Shown piece after piece: positions 52,963 to 64,000 of a stretch of 64,000 bases of DNA (position 1 is the stretch's first letter; every line of letters begins with the position of its first letter). The stretch covers positions 856,941 through 920,940 of the forward strand of contig KZ111152.1 in NCBI GenBank assembly GCA_002077045.2, written 5' to 3'. The DNA is from Rachicladosporium sp. CCFEE 5018. Taxonomy: Eukaryota > Ascomycota > Dothideomycetes > Cladosporiales > Cladosporiaceae. The notes under the pieces were generated by a model. The model saw nothing but the letters and a program-made list of their open reading frames with translations. It did no database searches and had not been told where the DNA came from. Made by a program: the position numbers and the translations under genes.

Positions 52963-53357
52963 GCTCATTGTGACCCCATCGAGCAGCACTTGTACCACTA
53001 TCACGCTGCGGTCAGAAGCAAAGGAGCTCTACGATGAGCTTCGCAATCGCCACGAGCTGGTCTCGTTCCAGCCCAGTTCGCCAGAGGGCGTTCAGCTCTG
53101 CGTATAGACCTACATTCACGCTGCAGAGCCCAAAATCTTCTCTTGATACTGTGCTAGTCCGTAGTAAAAGTGAATTGAAAAACATGAATAGACCTGTCTG
53201 TGACCTTGTCAAGACGCGCTTTCCTTTCTGCCCATACGACGCGCACAGACCGCGGCTCAGTAAACATCCACCTCGAACTTTTTGGTTCCAATGTACTCTA
53301 CATACTGCTATCCTGTTCCAACGCTTTTCCACATCCTCCCCACACCCCATCGCAACA
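52963..53357. other. Intergenic LAS17-NUP53
   Basis: 395 bp; 3' UTR of LAS17 and promoter of the next gene. The nucleoporin frame is open further 5' but has no earlier ATG in good context matching the family start. Confidence 0.45.
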
Positions 53358-54671
53358 ATGAATCCCCATAACCCCTCCCCCTTCGGCCGGGGCATGCAGA
53401 TCCACGCCGTCCCCGAGCACGAACGCTACACTGACTCCCTCACCAACACCCAGCTCCCCTGGGGCTACTCGTCCTCGCACATCCCCCCTGCAGACCTTTT
53501 GCGCTCGGAACGCCATGGCGTGGAGAAAGAGAGCGGGCCTTTCGGTCGAAGCGTAAGGAGAAGAGGGACGAGTCGCAGCCGGTCAAAGACAGCGGAGCCG
53601 CGGAAAGAGGAAGACAGACTGAAAGCTGAGGTGCAGAGAGCGGAGGACGAGGTGTTTTTGCGTATGAGAGGAGGAGCGGGAGGGGAGCGGGAGGAAGGCG
53701 CGAAGGTTGCGGAAGGGAAGGGGAGTCAGGCCGTGGTGGTGCAGAGTGTTGTGGAGACGGAGCCAACGGAGGTTCTGCTCTATGGCTTTAGCCCGGCTTC
53801 TCAGTACGCCGCCCTCGATTTCTACGAAACTGTCTCCGGCGGCGTGGTGCTAGAGGACTATGAACGCCACCCTCCAACCGCCCGGCCGGATCTGCTACGG
53901 ACGAAACATCGGCTAGCAGCGCAGCGGAGTCTGAGTAAAGCGAGCTTGGGCCGGAAGAACAGGTTTGCGGGAGGAGAGCACTGGGTAAAAGTCACCTTCG
54001 ACTCGCTCGGCGCGGCTACACTGGCAGTAGAGAAGAGCCCGCACAAAATCAAAGGCTGTCTGGTGTACGCGGAGTTCTGGCGCGGCGCGGGACCGCAGAG
54101 AGACGAGGTGATCTGGGCGAGCAATGCGGGGGCGCAGATTACGGGGGATGCGCTGCCGATGACTTTTTCGACTACGACAGGGACGGCGGTGCAGGTGGAG
54201 GGCGGGGAGCGCGATGGAGAGACAGAGGAGACGATGAGTTCGGGGACTGTGGCTGGTGCAGCGGGGGAGGAAGGGAGTCCGCAAGGCGTTGGTCGCTGGC
54301 CTAGTACGCCGAACGCTGGCCGCTTCCTGTCTTCCGCGCGCCAATCTACCGCACTGCAAACCTCCGCTGCCTCCACCGCCCTTCAGACCCCCGCATCCAC
54401 CACGGCCCTTGCCACCCCTGCCGCACCGCGACTCACGCGCATCCCTGGCGCTACGCCCGCGAAACTTTTACCGGCTGATATGGCGCTGATGCCCAAGCAG
54501 CCGAAGCAAAGCTGGATGGCGTGGCTGAGCGGGAGCGAGATTATTGGGGCGACTGTGCCGCGGACGGGGGATGGGAAGTTCGATTGGGAGAGAGCGGGGA
54601 TGTACTGGAGGGTGGCATTTTGGCTGGATAGGGTGATGGGGTGGGATGTTTGTGGATTGAAGGGGGAGTAG
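53358..54671 (+). CDS. NUP53: Nup53/Nup35-type nucleoporin
   Basis: Single exon, 437 aa, from ATG at 53358 (MNPHNPSPFGRGMQ). Residues 138-243 form the MPPN/RRM_NUP35 fold in its fungal form: VLLYGFSPASQYAALDFYE, LEDYERHPP, an insertion, then GEHWVKVTFDSLGAATLA and IKGCLVYAEFWRG. A Ser/Thr/Ala-rich linker follows. The end, WERAGMYWRVAFWLDRVMGW, is amphipathic and hydrophobic, as expected for membrane-binding Nup53/Nup59 C-termini. It is an inner-ring linker nucleoporin that contacts Nup170/Nup188-type scaffolds and the pore membrane. FG repeats are not evident. Confidence 0.87.
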   Translation: MNPHNPSPFGRGMQIHAVPEHERYTDSLTNTQLPWGYSSSHIPPADLLRSERHGVEKESGPFGRSVRRRGTSRSRSKTAEPRKEEDRLKAEVQRAEDEVFLRMRGGAGGEREEGAKVAEGKGSQAVVVQSVVETEPTEVLLYGFSPASQYAALDFYETVSGGVVLEDYERHPPTARPDLLRTKHRLAAQRSLSKASLGRKNRFAGGEHWVKVTFDSLGAATLAVEKSPHKIKGCLVYAEFWRGAGPQRDEVIWASNAGAQITGDALPMTFSTTTGTAVQVEGGERDGETEETMSSGTVAGAAGEEGSPQGVGRWPSTPNAGRFLSSARQSTALQTSAASTALQTPASTTALATPAAPRLTRIPGATPAKLLPADMALMPKQPKQSWMAWLSGSEIIGATVPRTGDGKFDWERAGMYWRVAFWLDRVMGWDVCGLKGE

Positions 54672-54792
54672 GGAGGAGGAATGATGGAGGCAAGCCAGGG
54701 GGGGGCTGACTATACGTCTGGTTATTGGGGAAGTAGCTCAAGACTACCAGATCACCAAAGATCCATCACGATTTTCCGTCCTTGCCCTCCGC

Positions 54793-55596
54793 CTACTCGA
54801 CCACATCACTCATGAACGCTCCGCCGAGCAGTATTGCCGGCTCGTTGAGCTTGTGGTGCTCGTAGCTCAGCGTGTGCCGCCGGCTTCGAGGATCAGGCTT
54901 GGGTTGTCGGCGATGTTCTTCCCTACCCATCGGCCAGCGAACGAGCGCAGGATGTGTCCGTGAGCTACGATCAAAACATCGTAGGGCTCCTTGACAGAGC
55001 CTTTAGGCTTGCCAATCGCGTGGGCGTGGAATCGCTCTCGGATCTCTGCTATGATCTTGTCGCACCGCGCTGTCACGTCCTCTGGAGACCTACGCAGCAC
55101 GTCCGTCAGCTCCCCTGCGTCCCCAGATCATACATACTGCCTTTAGCAGCAACTTCTAGCGACAGGAGCGGACTCACTCTCCCCCTGGACACCCATCCCG
55201 CCAGATATCCCACTCCCCCTCCCCCTTGCTGCTCCTCTGCTCCTGAATCTCCTTACTCGTCACCCCCTCATAATCCCCATACTCCCACTCCCTGATCTCC
55301 TCTCTCACCTCGACCTTCGCCCCGCACTTATGGCCCTCTCCCTCCTCTCCCAGACCTTCGATCCCCAGTCCTAGCAGCTCCAGCGTCCGCTGTGCCCGCT
55401 TCCGTGGACTCACGTAGACATGAGCGAGGTTCGAGGGGATGATGAGGCGGTCTGGCCCTACAAGCGCGCGGCCTGTGGCGCGTACGCGCTTCTCGCCAGC
55501 AGCAGTGAGAGGGATGTCTGTGCTGCCTGTGTGCCGGCCATTGAGCGACCATTGGGTTTCGCCGTGACGGATGATGAAGACGCGGGGGGTGGTCAT
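54793..55596 (-). CDS. SHB17: SHB17-like histidine phosphatase, apparent frameshift near the C-terminus
   Basis: Exon 1 is 55178-55596 and exon 2 starts at 55089; 88-nt intron (GTGAGT donor, CTGAC site, CGTAG acceptor). The N-terminus has the RHGETQWSLNGRHTGSTDIP active-site loop, then YVSPRKRAQRTLELL, REWEYGDYEGVTSKE and, in exon 2, VLIVAHGHILRSFAGRW with the second catalytic His. Yeast Shb17 dephosphorylates sedoheptulose-1,7-bisphosphate in the non-oxidative pentose phosphate route. The frame stops at 54867 after LILEAGGTR, but the expected family ending (LSYEHHKLNEPAILLGG and onward to a TAG at 54793) is present in another frame directly behind it. So one base seems to be missing, or two extra, near 54870-54885: a sequencing error or a real lesion. 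Confidence 0.82.
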
Positions 55597-56572
55597 GATC
55601 CTCTCTCCAGTCTGGCCTATGAACAACAAAACGAGGAGAAGCTAGGCTGAAGAAAGAGCGGAGCTTACTTGGGCAGATATCTACATTACATTCTGATAGT
55701 TCTGCAACTACACGCAGCGACGTCACAGTCTCGAGCAATGGTAAGGTGGAGTCTAGAGTGCTCTCGCTCTGCTCGTTAGTAAAAGCTGACGGAGCCGTGC
55801 CGGAGCTTCCGCACTAAGAGTGCAGGAGAGCGCAGAGAGGAGGACGCTCGAGGCGTCTTGAGCGATCAACGCACGGGCAGAGCAAAGTAGAGATGTTTGT
55901 TGATTGCAGGTGGTCGTCTCCTCAGTCGTCACCAAATCGCGATATCAGTGATCAATGAACAAAGGACAAGAATTATATTCGACACTAAACACCACTTTCC
56001 TCCACTTCGCCTCCATTCCATATACTGTATCCTGATCTGACATGCTTTGCCCATCCCATCAAGCTTCCATTCCCTGTCCAGTGAACGAGTCGCTAATCAC
56101 CGCCGTCGATGCAAAGAAAGCAAGAATCGCTAAGCCACCATTCGTTTCCCTGCGCGATCCATTCGCGCACCACAATCTATTTTTCTTCCCTGCCAGCCAC
56201 TTTCCAGATATTGCGTGCGCCTGTAAGGTGTCCAAACAGCGCACGGGTTGCCGATGGTCGAGCGAGCGCCGGTTGTTGCATACATTAGAGATACGTGGCG
56301 GTTTGCGCCAATGATCCAGTGGAGACGATATGTACGAGGGGAAAAGTTATGCTTCGAATGGCCGGCTCGAATATTGTCGACGTCCGGTGAAAAGTAGCAT
56401 GCGTCTCGAGAGATGCTCGATCATGTATGCGAAGTCGGACACGCAAGAGGGCCCGAGATCTAGGATGCGGAGCCGGTGCGAATCATCCTACTCAATCCTC
56501 CAAAGCATCCCTCTCGCGCAAAGCGCCAGCTCCTTCACTCTGCGCACAGCTTCGGCTTCTCCGCTTGTCCAC
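55597..56572. other. Intergenic, no gene recognised
   Basis: 976 bp with only short open frames; promoter of the SHB17-like gene on the left and 3' region of the ketopantoate-reductase-like gene on the right. Confidence 0.5.
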
Positions 56573-59383
56573 TTATCGCACACCAACAGCATGCTGCGCC
56601 CTCGGCCCCAGACTGCTACTCGAACTATGCGCGCTCGGCTCGCTTGAATCAATCACAGCAGACCGGTTACTATCACCACTCCCCGCGCTAGCGCTCGCAG
56701 AACCAGTCAGACTGCGTACTTGCGCGCCGCTTTTGGGAGGATACAAGTTGCTCACCCCTGCCGTTTGTTCAACATGCTGCGGCGCCACGCTGTTGCCATG
56801 TCCAGGAGGGTATCGCGGGACTGGCTGTCTCATGCCAGGCGGGGAAGGCCCTTTTGGCGGAGGCATGGGTCCGTGGCCGTTCTGCTGAGGCCCGTAACTA
56901 TCGGGCGGCGAAGGACGGCCCATCGGTGGGCGGCCGTTGGTTGCGAGAGGGTTCCCGGGGGAGTGGCTGCCGCGGCGGGACATGGGTGGACCGACGCCCG
57001 TACCGTATGCGCCCGGAGGTGCGCGGGCGTGCATGTCGTGGAGGCGTTCGGCTGTCAAAGAGTTCGTCCTGGATTCCTGACCCATATTGTGTCTGTCAAC
57101 GTTGCCGTAGCGATCCGAAGAGTAGCCCATGAGAGGATTACTCATCAGCTCTTCTCGTAGATTGGGCATCTGGCTCACCATCGTGGTGCTTGCGCGGTTC
57201 TTCGGGGGTGGCCGTCTGTAGCCGCGGCTGTTGCGAGGTGCGCCTCCGGGACCCATGCCTTCTGGATTGTTGCGCAGCTGACTGGCACTGGGTGCTTTCC
57301 TCGTCCTTCTCGAAGTCACGCTCATCATGTCGAAGTTCTCGGCGTCAATTGGTGGACCCGCGGGCGCCATTGCCGGATCAAAGAAGTCCTCACCGTCCTC
57401 GTCGTCGTCATCATACCCTGCATGCGAAGCTGGTGGCGGCATCCGTGGACCACGGCGCCGCATGCCGAATTCTTGTTCTCTCAAAGCCATCTCTTTCTGC
57501 CTCAGCATGAGCTCGCGCTCTCGTAATGTCAAGTCACCAGATGATGCTGAAGGCGTCATCGTATCGTAGCCACCATCAGCCAATGCACCCTCTGGGATGT
57601 TATCGTACAGCATCAAATGACTGAACTCTTCTGCTGGGAGATCGCCATTGTCGAGTGATGGTCGACGCTGCATCGCTGCTGGAGGCGGTCCTCGAGGTCC
57701 ATAGCCATTTCCGTTCATCGGAGGACCGTATCCGTTCATCGGTGGAGGTCCACGTCGTGCGCCCGGAGGTGGCGGTCCACCTTGTGCGGAAGGTGCTCGG
57801 CTGCGCGGTCCAGGTCGCATGCCGTTTCGCATTTGTGGAGGCATTGGACCTTGTGGTGGGTAGCCTCGTGGGGGTGGTGCTGAAAACATCCGCTGCTGTT
57901 GTGGAGGCGCACCTTCCATTACCGGCTGCTGTTGTGGACGATTCTGGTTCATGATGTTGGCATTATGCAATAGTGAGTAGAGCGTCTCTATTCGCGGCAC
58001 TGAAACTCCAGCTTCTTGTGCGAGCTTGATGGGTGATCCCAGGTATGTCTCGATCTCCATTGGTCTTCGTGCGAGGAAGTCCTGGTACATCGTGCTGTGC
58101 GCCTCGGTCGTAGCAAGCATCTGTTCCATCACGTATTCCCGAAAACCGGGCCGGAAGTTGCAGCCCTGCACAGCAGCGAGACTGAGCAGCTCGTCGATGA
58201 CTCCAGTCACCAGTGATCGTACTCCGACCTTCTCGAGAAGCTCGGTGTGTGTGGGTGTTTCAAAAACAACGCTCGTTGGGTGAAAAGCAATAGGTCTGCG
58301 GTATCGTCAGTCATGTTCACCTCCGCATCGTTCATGCCAACATACCCAATCACACGCTCATACTGCTGCTGCCTGATGTTCGGCGACACCTCGCACTCCA
58401 CAGCGCCGCTTTTCAAAGTCATAGCCAACGCCTCTGCCATATCTTGCTGTATCGAAGCTGGTATAGATGGGTTCTTGTTCGCAGCCCCCACCCAAAGCTC
58501 TGTAGCACCTTCGTGCTCGAATTCACTGGCGCCAGTCTGTGCGATCTCTGCTCCTGACACTAACGAGAGGACGACGTTCGTCGGGAATCGCTGCTCAAGG
58601 TATGACTCGATGCCAAGGTTGTGCGTGGTGTTGACCAGTATGCAGGTGTGCTGAGGCGCGACTACCGACTCGATGACTGAGGCCAGGTCGTAAACATCGG
58701 GTAATGCCTTGATGCAGAGGACTACGTAGTCGTATGAGGCGCGAGAGAGACCGGCGGCTTCTTCGGGAGTGCGGACGACTACACTGCGGTGTTAGTATGA
58801 GGACACACCAGGGGCAGGCAAGACAGAACGGACCGTGTCTGGGCTTGAATCGCTCATTGCCGAACTTATCAGACCTGTATATATGTCAGCCACTGCATTC
58901 CCATGTCTCGGACATATCCCCACTCACCTGAATGATATGCCATACTGCGACACAGCATCGTAGCCATTCTTCCACACCAGCGTCACATCGCAGGCATTCG
59001 TCGCGGACAGTCGCCAGGAGAGAAAGGCCGAGACAGCATTACCGCCGACTACACAGCAATGTTGCGTTAGTGAGGTGTCACCTTGATCCATTCCAGCGTC
59101 GATCTCGAGAGACGGCATGATTAGGGAGAGTGAGTGGAACGATGCAGGGCATGGAGACCGCGTCGAGTAAACTTGGCGAAGCTTTCGAGTGCGGATGCGG
59201 ATATCTCTCGCTATGCGCTAGTTGGAGAGAAAGTGGATCACCACGACGCATTGAACTCGCGCGCGGGTTACACTACCGCTGTGGACCGTGTGCATTGTGG
59301 CGTTGATTGTTATAGATAGGGTAGGGGAGGGATGTAGGGGACTGACCTGACAGGATGCGCAGTCTGGGTGTTGAGGGCGCCAT
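56573..59383 (-). CDS. Ketopantoate reductase (ApbA/PanE)-like enzyme with long disordered tail
   Basis: Five exons: 59347-59383, 58928-59048, 58834-58874, 58346-58778 and 56573-58295; introns of 298, 53, 55 and 50 nt. 784 aa. Rossmann N-terminus LRILSVGGNAVSAFLSWRL, then DYVVLCIKALPDV and FPTNVVLSLVSGAE. The C-terminal helical domain includes ERVIGPIAFHPTSVV (made by splicing) and LVTGVIDELLSLAAVQGCNF. This is the 2-dehydropantoate 2-reductase fold, NADPH-dependent. The usual GxGxxG glycines are altered (VGGNAVSA), and the canonical catalytic Lys/Asn/Ser set cannot be confirmed. From about residue 330 a 455-residue Pro/Gly/Arg/Gln-rich tail follows, with RRGPRMPPP-type low complexity. The ordinary enzyme is about 300-350 aa, so the tail points to a scaffolding or regulatory role. 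Confidence 0.82.
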
Positions 59384-62299
59384 GGCGCTGTGCGAGTGTG
59401 GTGCGGTGCAGAACTGCGGCGGAGGTGGAGAATTGCGGCAGACGAAATACTCCACCACCCAATGCTTGCGGTGAAGGAGGCGTGTATGCTGTCTTCGCTG
59501 TGGTTGTGTGTGTGCAGTGCACGCGTAATCGCAGTCACTGCTGTTGTGTGCTGCAGTGGTGCTGGGAGCTCTCTTCGTCGTACGTGCAGGTGCAGTTGCG
59601 GCTAGTGTGTCTGTGAGCTGGCCGCGTCACGCTATTCCACCGCTGCAGAAAGTCCGAAAGGCTGTCGGCGCGGTGTCGGCGAGGCAGGAAACGAGCGTGT
59701 GGGATGCGAACAATACCCAAGGAGCGCACAAGTGACGGCGAGGGCGCGGCGTCGAGGTGACGGTCTGCGGTGGTGAGGCAGAGGTGGTGGGCGGAGGGAG
59801 AGAAACGCAAGACTTTCGGACAATAAGGGCAAGGGCTCCGGGCAGTGACGAGCTTGCTGTGTGTCTCGGCCGCTAGGGTGTATGAAATGTGCCAGTCCAT
59901 GCAGCTGCTTCCTCTACTCTCCACTACAGCTGCGCACACACACGGGAAAGATAGATCGTCCGGCTCTTGCACTTGCGCGCGTCTGGGGCGGGTGTGAATC
60001 TAGCTGCACAATGGCCACTCTCGGCCGCGGATTTGTTGGTTCTGTGCACATGAAACACACGATGCGCGCGCTGCTATGGTCGTGCACCCCCGGCTGCCAG
60101 CATACCAGCCACGCTGCACCGCACACAGCCAAGCGCCTTCACGTGTGCTACGCCGCAGCCCTCGCCCGTCAATCAACGTGGCAACAGCGTGGACGCGACT
60201 TGCGCCATATCATCGATGCTAGCCCATACTTCCGCCTACAGCACTCTGCCCTGACCCCATGCAGGCCCCGAAGGAAGCGTTTCCCAGCCGTTAACCCGTC
60301 GCACTACATCTCGCGTCGCCTTGTCTGGCGCCTGGCAACACAGCCCAATGTCCTGGGTTTGCGGATCCGCGTGCTTCCGTGCCATATAGAAGCCTGCTAT
60401 GTCGTGACATATCGGCCCATTTCGTCAAATCGCTAGAGAGATCGCCCCCGGACTGCCCAGACTGCCTATCAAACCTTCAGCATTTTGGTCCGCACCGCGA
60501 AGAACTCTATTTTTGCACTTCGCGTGAGATGCTTGACCCAACGGCCATCCGAAACTCAACACTTTCTCGGTATCCGTCATTGCTGATCACTCACTTATCT
60601 CGCCCGCCTTGTAGCTACCCAACACCTCACCTCGACATTCGGCCTCACAGGCTGAAGTCGACCGCCCCTTCTAAGCAACGGTCGGAGACTCTTCCGCAGC
60701 GTTGGTAAGCATTGTAATATCTTATCGCAGCGCAATCTCGCATCCCCAAATGCGAAGCAAAGAAAGTGGCTGGCCGGTATTGCTTTAGCCGTGAGCCCGG
60801 CAGCAGCCATGAGCTTAATCCCTCGCGTGCAGAAGCATCGGCGCCAATTTCTCCCGCGCCGATCAGAGCATGTCCGAAAGGCGCCTATCTGCAACTTTCG
60901 CTTCCTCCAGCCAACTTCCTTCCACGCAGAGCGTTCTACTCTATGACTCCAGCCGCATTCGCTACGAAGGGTGGGCAGCTTCACCGTCAGCTTGCGATGA
61001 GGTTGAGATGAACGCGTGAACCCCTGAACGCCCTGGCCCTGCGTCCGTGGTGCAATCCCTGCTCGATATTCAAGCTCCGTCTAAGCGGCGTATTTTCAAC
61101 GAGTACCCGCAGGAGAGCGGGAGCTGACTCCAATGCATCTGCAGGGCGGCGATGAGATCTGCCGTTGAACATGAGCCGCGACGGGCTGACTCGCTGACCT
61201 CGAAGACAAAACCATTGTGGATTGTGGGCTGGACCAGGCTATGAGGCATAGCATGCTACCGTCTAGCCAATAGCATGCCGCAGATATGTTCTCCTCGCCA
61301 CAGCATGTAGTATACCACACGGTACCTGAAAGATCGGCATGAACACGTCGGCTTTGCTATTTGCAGTATTATGATCATCGCACTGCAGGCTGCAGCAAAG
61401 AGATCTACAGGCACAGCCTCCGACACGGCATTTCGTCTATGCCCATGGACATGTCCCTTCACCTCGCCTCACCGCTGGCCGCCCGTGGAAGCTTGTCAGG
61501 TGAAGCGCTCATTAGTGAATTGGGCAGCTGACTGACATCCTCTTCCCGATTACGTTCGCGCACGCCATCATCAACAAAGGTACCGTCGTACGATCACCAG
61601 CTGTAGCCAGTCGAACAACGAGTCGTGATTCTACTCTCACGTCCATATAGAAACCAAGTAACACCTCGTAAACCCGTTCCACGTCACCGCCATCGCCGCC
61701 AATGAGTCAGCGACAGTCGCCCAAGCGCTTGCCCGCGTGACAATCCCAACCCCACCATGTCCATCTTGTGCGTTTCATCCTCTGCTATAGCCTTGAAATT
61801 ACGCTTAAAACGCCACACTAATCGTACGACACTCGTTCCGGTCTTGACACCTCTGCTATTGACAGGGCTGTGGAATGGAACGGGATGAGGATGTCACCGA
61901 AGCCACCGAACTCGGCGATTCGTTCGGGCGCTCGAAGCGAGATGGACGGATCCGATGTGCCTCATATTTGGATCGGTATACCGATGGTGATGTGCTTGAG
62001 TGGAAGTGTGGTAGGCGCCTACGAAATGAGGAAGATGTGGAGTCTATGTAGGGGGAAAGGAGATGGGAGTTATGGGATGGTAGAGGATCGCATCCTGTTG
62101 CCAATCATGCTTCTGATCTGAAGGCTTTTCCATTCTGGTTGATCTGCTCTCTCCAATCACGTTTCCGTCACCAACAGCTTCATTTCCCTCGTCGTCAAGC
62201 TGGCTGCACTACGCCACCTCCGTGAAGCCGCGCAGACCATTTCGGTCGCCATACGCCTTTTCACATTCTAGTAACATCTCCACCGTCGTCTCCCATCGT
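59384..62299. other. 2.9-kb stretch without a recognised gene
   Basis: The longest open frame (59861-60436, plus) is Cys/His/Arg-rich with no motif. No tRNA-, rRNA- or spliceosomal-RNA-like structure was recognised by eye. It may hold 3' UTRs, a long promoter or a non-coding transcript. Confidence 0.5.
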
Positions 62300-64000
62300 C
62301 TAAGCAGCCATATAGCTCTTAACGTCGATCCCCTCCTTCGGGTACTCATCCACACTCTTCTCAAACCTCTTCTCGACCTGCTTAAGCACATCCTGATCCT
62401 GCTCCGAAGAGACGAAGCTGATAGCCACGCCCTTAGTTCCGAATCGCCCAGCGCGCCCGACACGGTGGAGGTAAGAGTCCGCATCGCCCGGCAAATCGTA
62501 GTTGATAGCAAGGTTGATCCTCTCGATATCGATACCACGTCCGAAGACGTCAGTAGACACGCAGATACGTTCCTTGAACTCCTTGAACTTCTGGTACCGC
62601 TTGATGCGCTCTTCCTGGCTGACACCAGAGTGCACGGCGATGGAGGGGAAGTTGCATTCGCGGAGCAGCTTGTCGAGCTCGGTGGCGCGGAGGGTGGACT
62701 TGACGAAGATGATGACTTGGTTGTACTCGAGCTCGTCGAGCAGATCGTTGAGCTTGCGGTTCTTCTCGGCTTCGGTGAGCTTGATGTAGTATTGCTGCAA
62801 GCCGTAGAGCGTGAGCTTCTTCTCGTCGGACTCGATGAGCTCTTCTTGGTTGCGCATGAATTTGCGGCAGATGGGGAGGGTCTCGGCGGAGAAGGTCGCG
62901 CTGAACATCATCACTTGCTTCTGCGTAGGGGTTGCGCGGAAGATCTCTTGGACGTCGCGGCGCATGTCTGTGATGTGTTAGTGACGAGCCAATGGGCAGG
63001 TGATCACGACTACGCACCAATCTGGTCCAACATCTTGTCACACTCATCAAGCACGAAGCGATTGACGCTGCCGAGGCGGAGGTGCTTGTCGCGCACAAGG
63101 GCGTTGAGGCGGCCAGGAGTACCGACGATGATGTGAGGGTGCGTCTCCTTGTTCTGCAGCATCGTGATGTCGTTCTGGATCGGGGTACCACCGTAGAAGA
63201 CTGCGGTCTTGACATCGGGTAGGTACTTGCTGAAGCGAGCGTACTCGTTCTTGATCTGGAAGGCGAGCTCACGGGTGTGGCAGAGGACGAGAACGGAGGT
63301 TTCGCCAGCAATGGGCTCGATCTGCTGTAGGGTAGCCAGCACGAAGATGGCGGTCTTTCCCAGCCCAGACTTGGCCTGTCCGATGAGATCGGTTCCGAGA
63401 ATTGCGATGGGCAGGGCGTCTTGCTGGACTGGATGTCATGATGTCAGATTGTGTGTTCCCTCGTGAAGTGTATCGCGTGCAGTGCCAAGCGTCCGTCTCG
63501 TCATCTTCCCTCCTCGCAAATCAAGCAAAGCTTCCCGCCAAGCGCCTCGGTCGCAGCGCATCGCGCATGCTCGTTGAGTCACCGCACCGCATACAATGAC
63601 AGTCCGAAGACCATACAGCCCGCTTTACGCGATTGTAGCTGAGAGCCCATGCGCTGCTCGTGCCTGACGGGCGCTGCGACCGGCAGCCTTCCTCGACAGC
63701 TTATCCCGACACAGGTGTATAGTGCCAGAGACAGTGGCTGCCTCAATTTCGGTGCTGTCCTTTGCACTCATTCATACTACCCTCGTGTTTCTCTGACGCA
63801 GACGGACGCTCGGCATTTCGAAATTCGCAACGGACGGGTGGGCAACTAACTCTTGGAGGGATGCTCGAAACCGCAGTCGGTGATGGCCTTTAGCAGCTCG
63901 GGCCTGAGCAAGAAGTCGCGGAAAGTACTGCTGTGAATACCCACGTAGGAACCTTTCGCATCCTTGCTGTCGGCTCCAGCATCGCCCTTCTTGGCGTCGC
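62300..64000 (-). CDS. SUB2: DEAD-box RNA helicase Sub2/UAP56 (5' end outside window)
   Basis: Exons 63851-64000 (partial), 63018-63428 and 62300-62967; introns of 422 and 50 nt. The first visible exon ends with the Q-motif region (STFRDFLLRPELLKAITDCG, FEHPSK), joined to IQQDALPIAILGTDLIGQ. Motifs follow in order: AKSGLGKT (Walker A), TRELAFQI, VGTPGRLNAL, VLDECDKM (the DECD box typical of Sub2/UAP56), SATFS, VIIFVKS, STDVFGRGIDI and HRVGRAGRFG. Sub2 unwinds RNA during spliceosome assembly and, in TREX, couples splicing and transcription to mRNA export. The N-terminal acidic part is beyond the right edge. The long first intron is supported by strong splice ends but not otherwise proven. Confidence 0.95.

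Noticed and set aside
62222..63136. 304-codon plus-strand frame opposite SUB2
   Set aside because: Antisense of an unmistakable DEAD-box helicase.
1..64000. CRISPR array, transposase, integrase or viral genes
   Set aside because: None seen; no regularly spaced short repeats, inverted terminal repeats or recombinase motifs were recognised on either strand.

Overview
The window looks like nuclear DNA of a filamentous ascomycete, plausibly a dothideomycete (the class is an inference). Genes carry short spliceosomal introns (about 46-105 nt, GTRNGT donors, CTAAC/CTGAC-like branch sites). The gene set is eukaryotic: SUB2, UBC13, an Mtc5/WDR59-type SEACAT subunit, Las17/WASP, a Nup53/35-type nucleoporin, eL24, and an intron-containing tRNA-Lys. 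Two 100-N gaps show that this is a scaffold assembly.

Region 1 (1-23262) is a direct tandem segmental duplication with a period of about 11.97 kb. Each unit carries, in the same order and strands: a 22-aa metallothionein-like peptide (+), an 80-aa hydrophilic protein (+), a short-chain dehydrogenase (-), a DEDDh/Gfd2-like exonuclease-fold protein (+), a GH31 glycosidase (-), ribosomal protein eL24 (-), and a pathogen-related/SnoaL-like protein (+). All seven genes are open in the right copy. In the left copy the last gene is cut by the first gap (11293-11392), and the 569 bp right of that gap belong to something else. Divergence between the copies is strongly mosaic: some intergenic stretches barely align, while other coding and non-coding stretches are nearly identical. 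This suggests partial homogenisation by gene conversion, or a scaffold joining two homologous chromosomes.

Region 2 (23263-37700) is single copy. It holds the tail of the complete pathogen-related gene, the Mtc5-like SEACAT subunit (-), UBC13 (+), a large disordered protein with a Cys-rich C-terminus (+) that contains the second gap, and a charged RD-rich protein with a conserved C-terminal domain (-). The second gap is flanked by the same 387 bp on both sides, so it is an unmerged contig overlap and not a biological repeat.

Region 3 (37700-50100) holds an MFS transporter, a secreted or anchored SGNH hydrolase, a fragment of an actin/Hsp70-like ATPase, tRNA-Lys(UUU), a DUF3237-type protein and two small membrane proteins, separated by long stretches without a convincing gene.

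Region 4 (50900-64000) is housekeeping: Las17/WASP, a Nup53-like nucleoporin, an SHB17-like histidine phosphatase with an apparent frameshift, a ketopantoate-reductase-like enzyme with a long disordered tail, a 2.9-kb stretch with nothing recognised, and the 3' part of SUB2, which runs off the right edge. Gene models below were built by splicing by eye; splice sites were chosen where they restore frame and family motifs.
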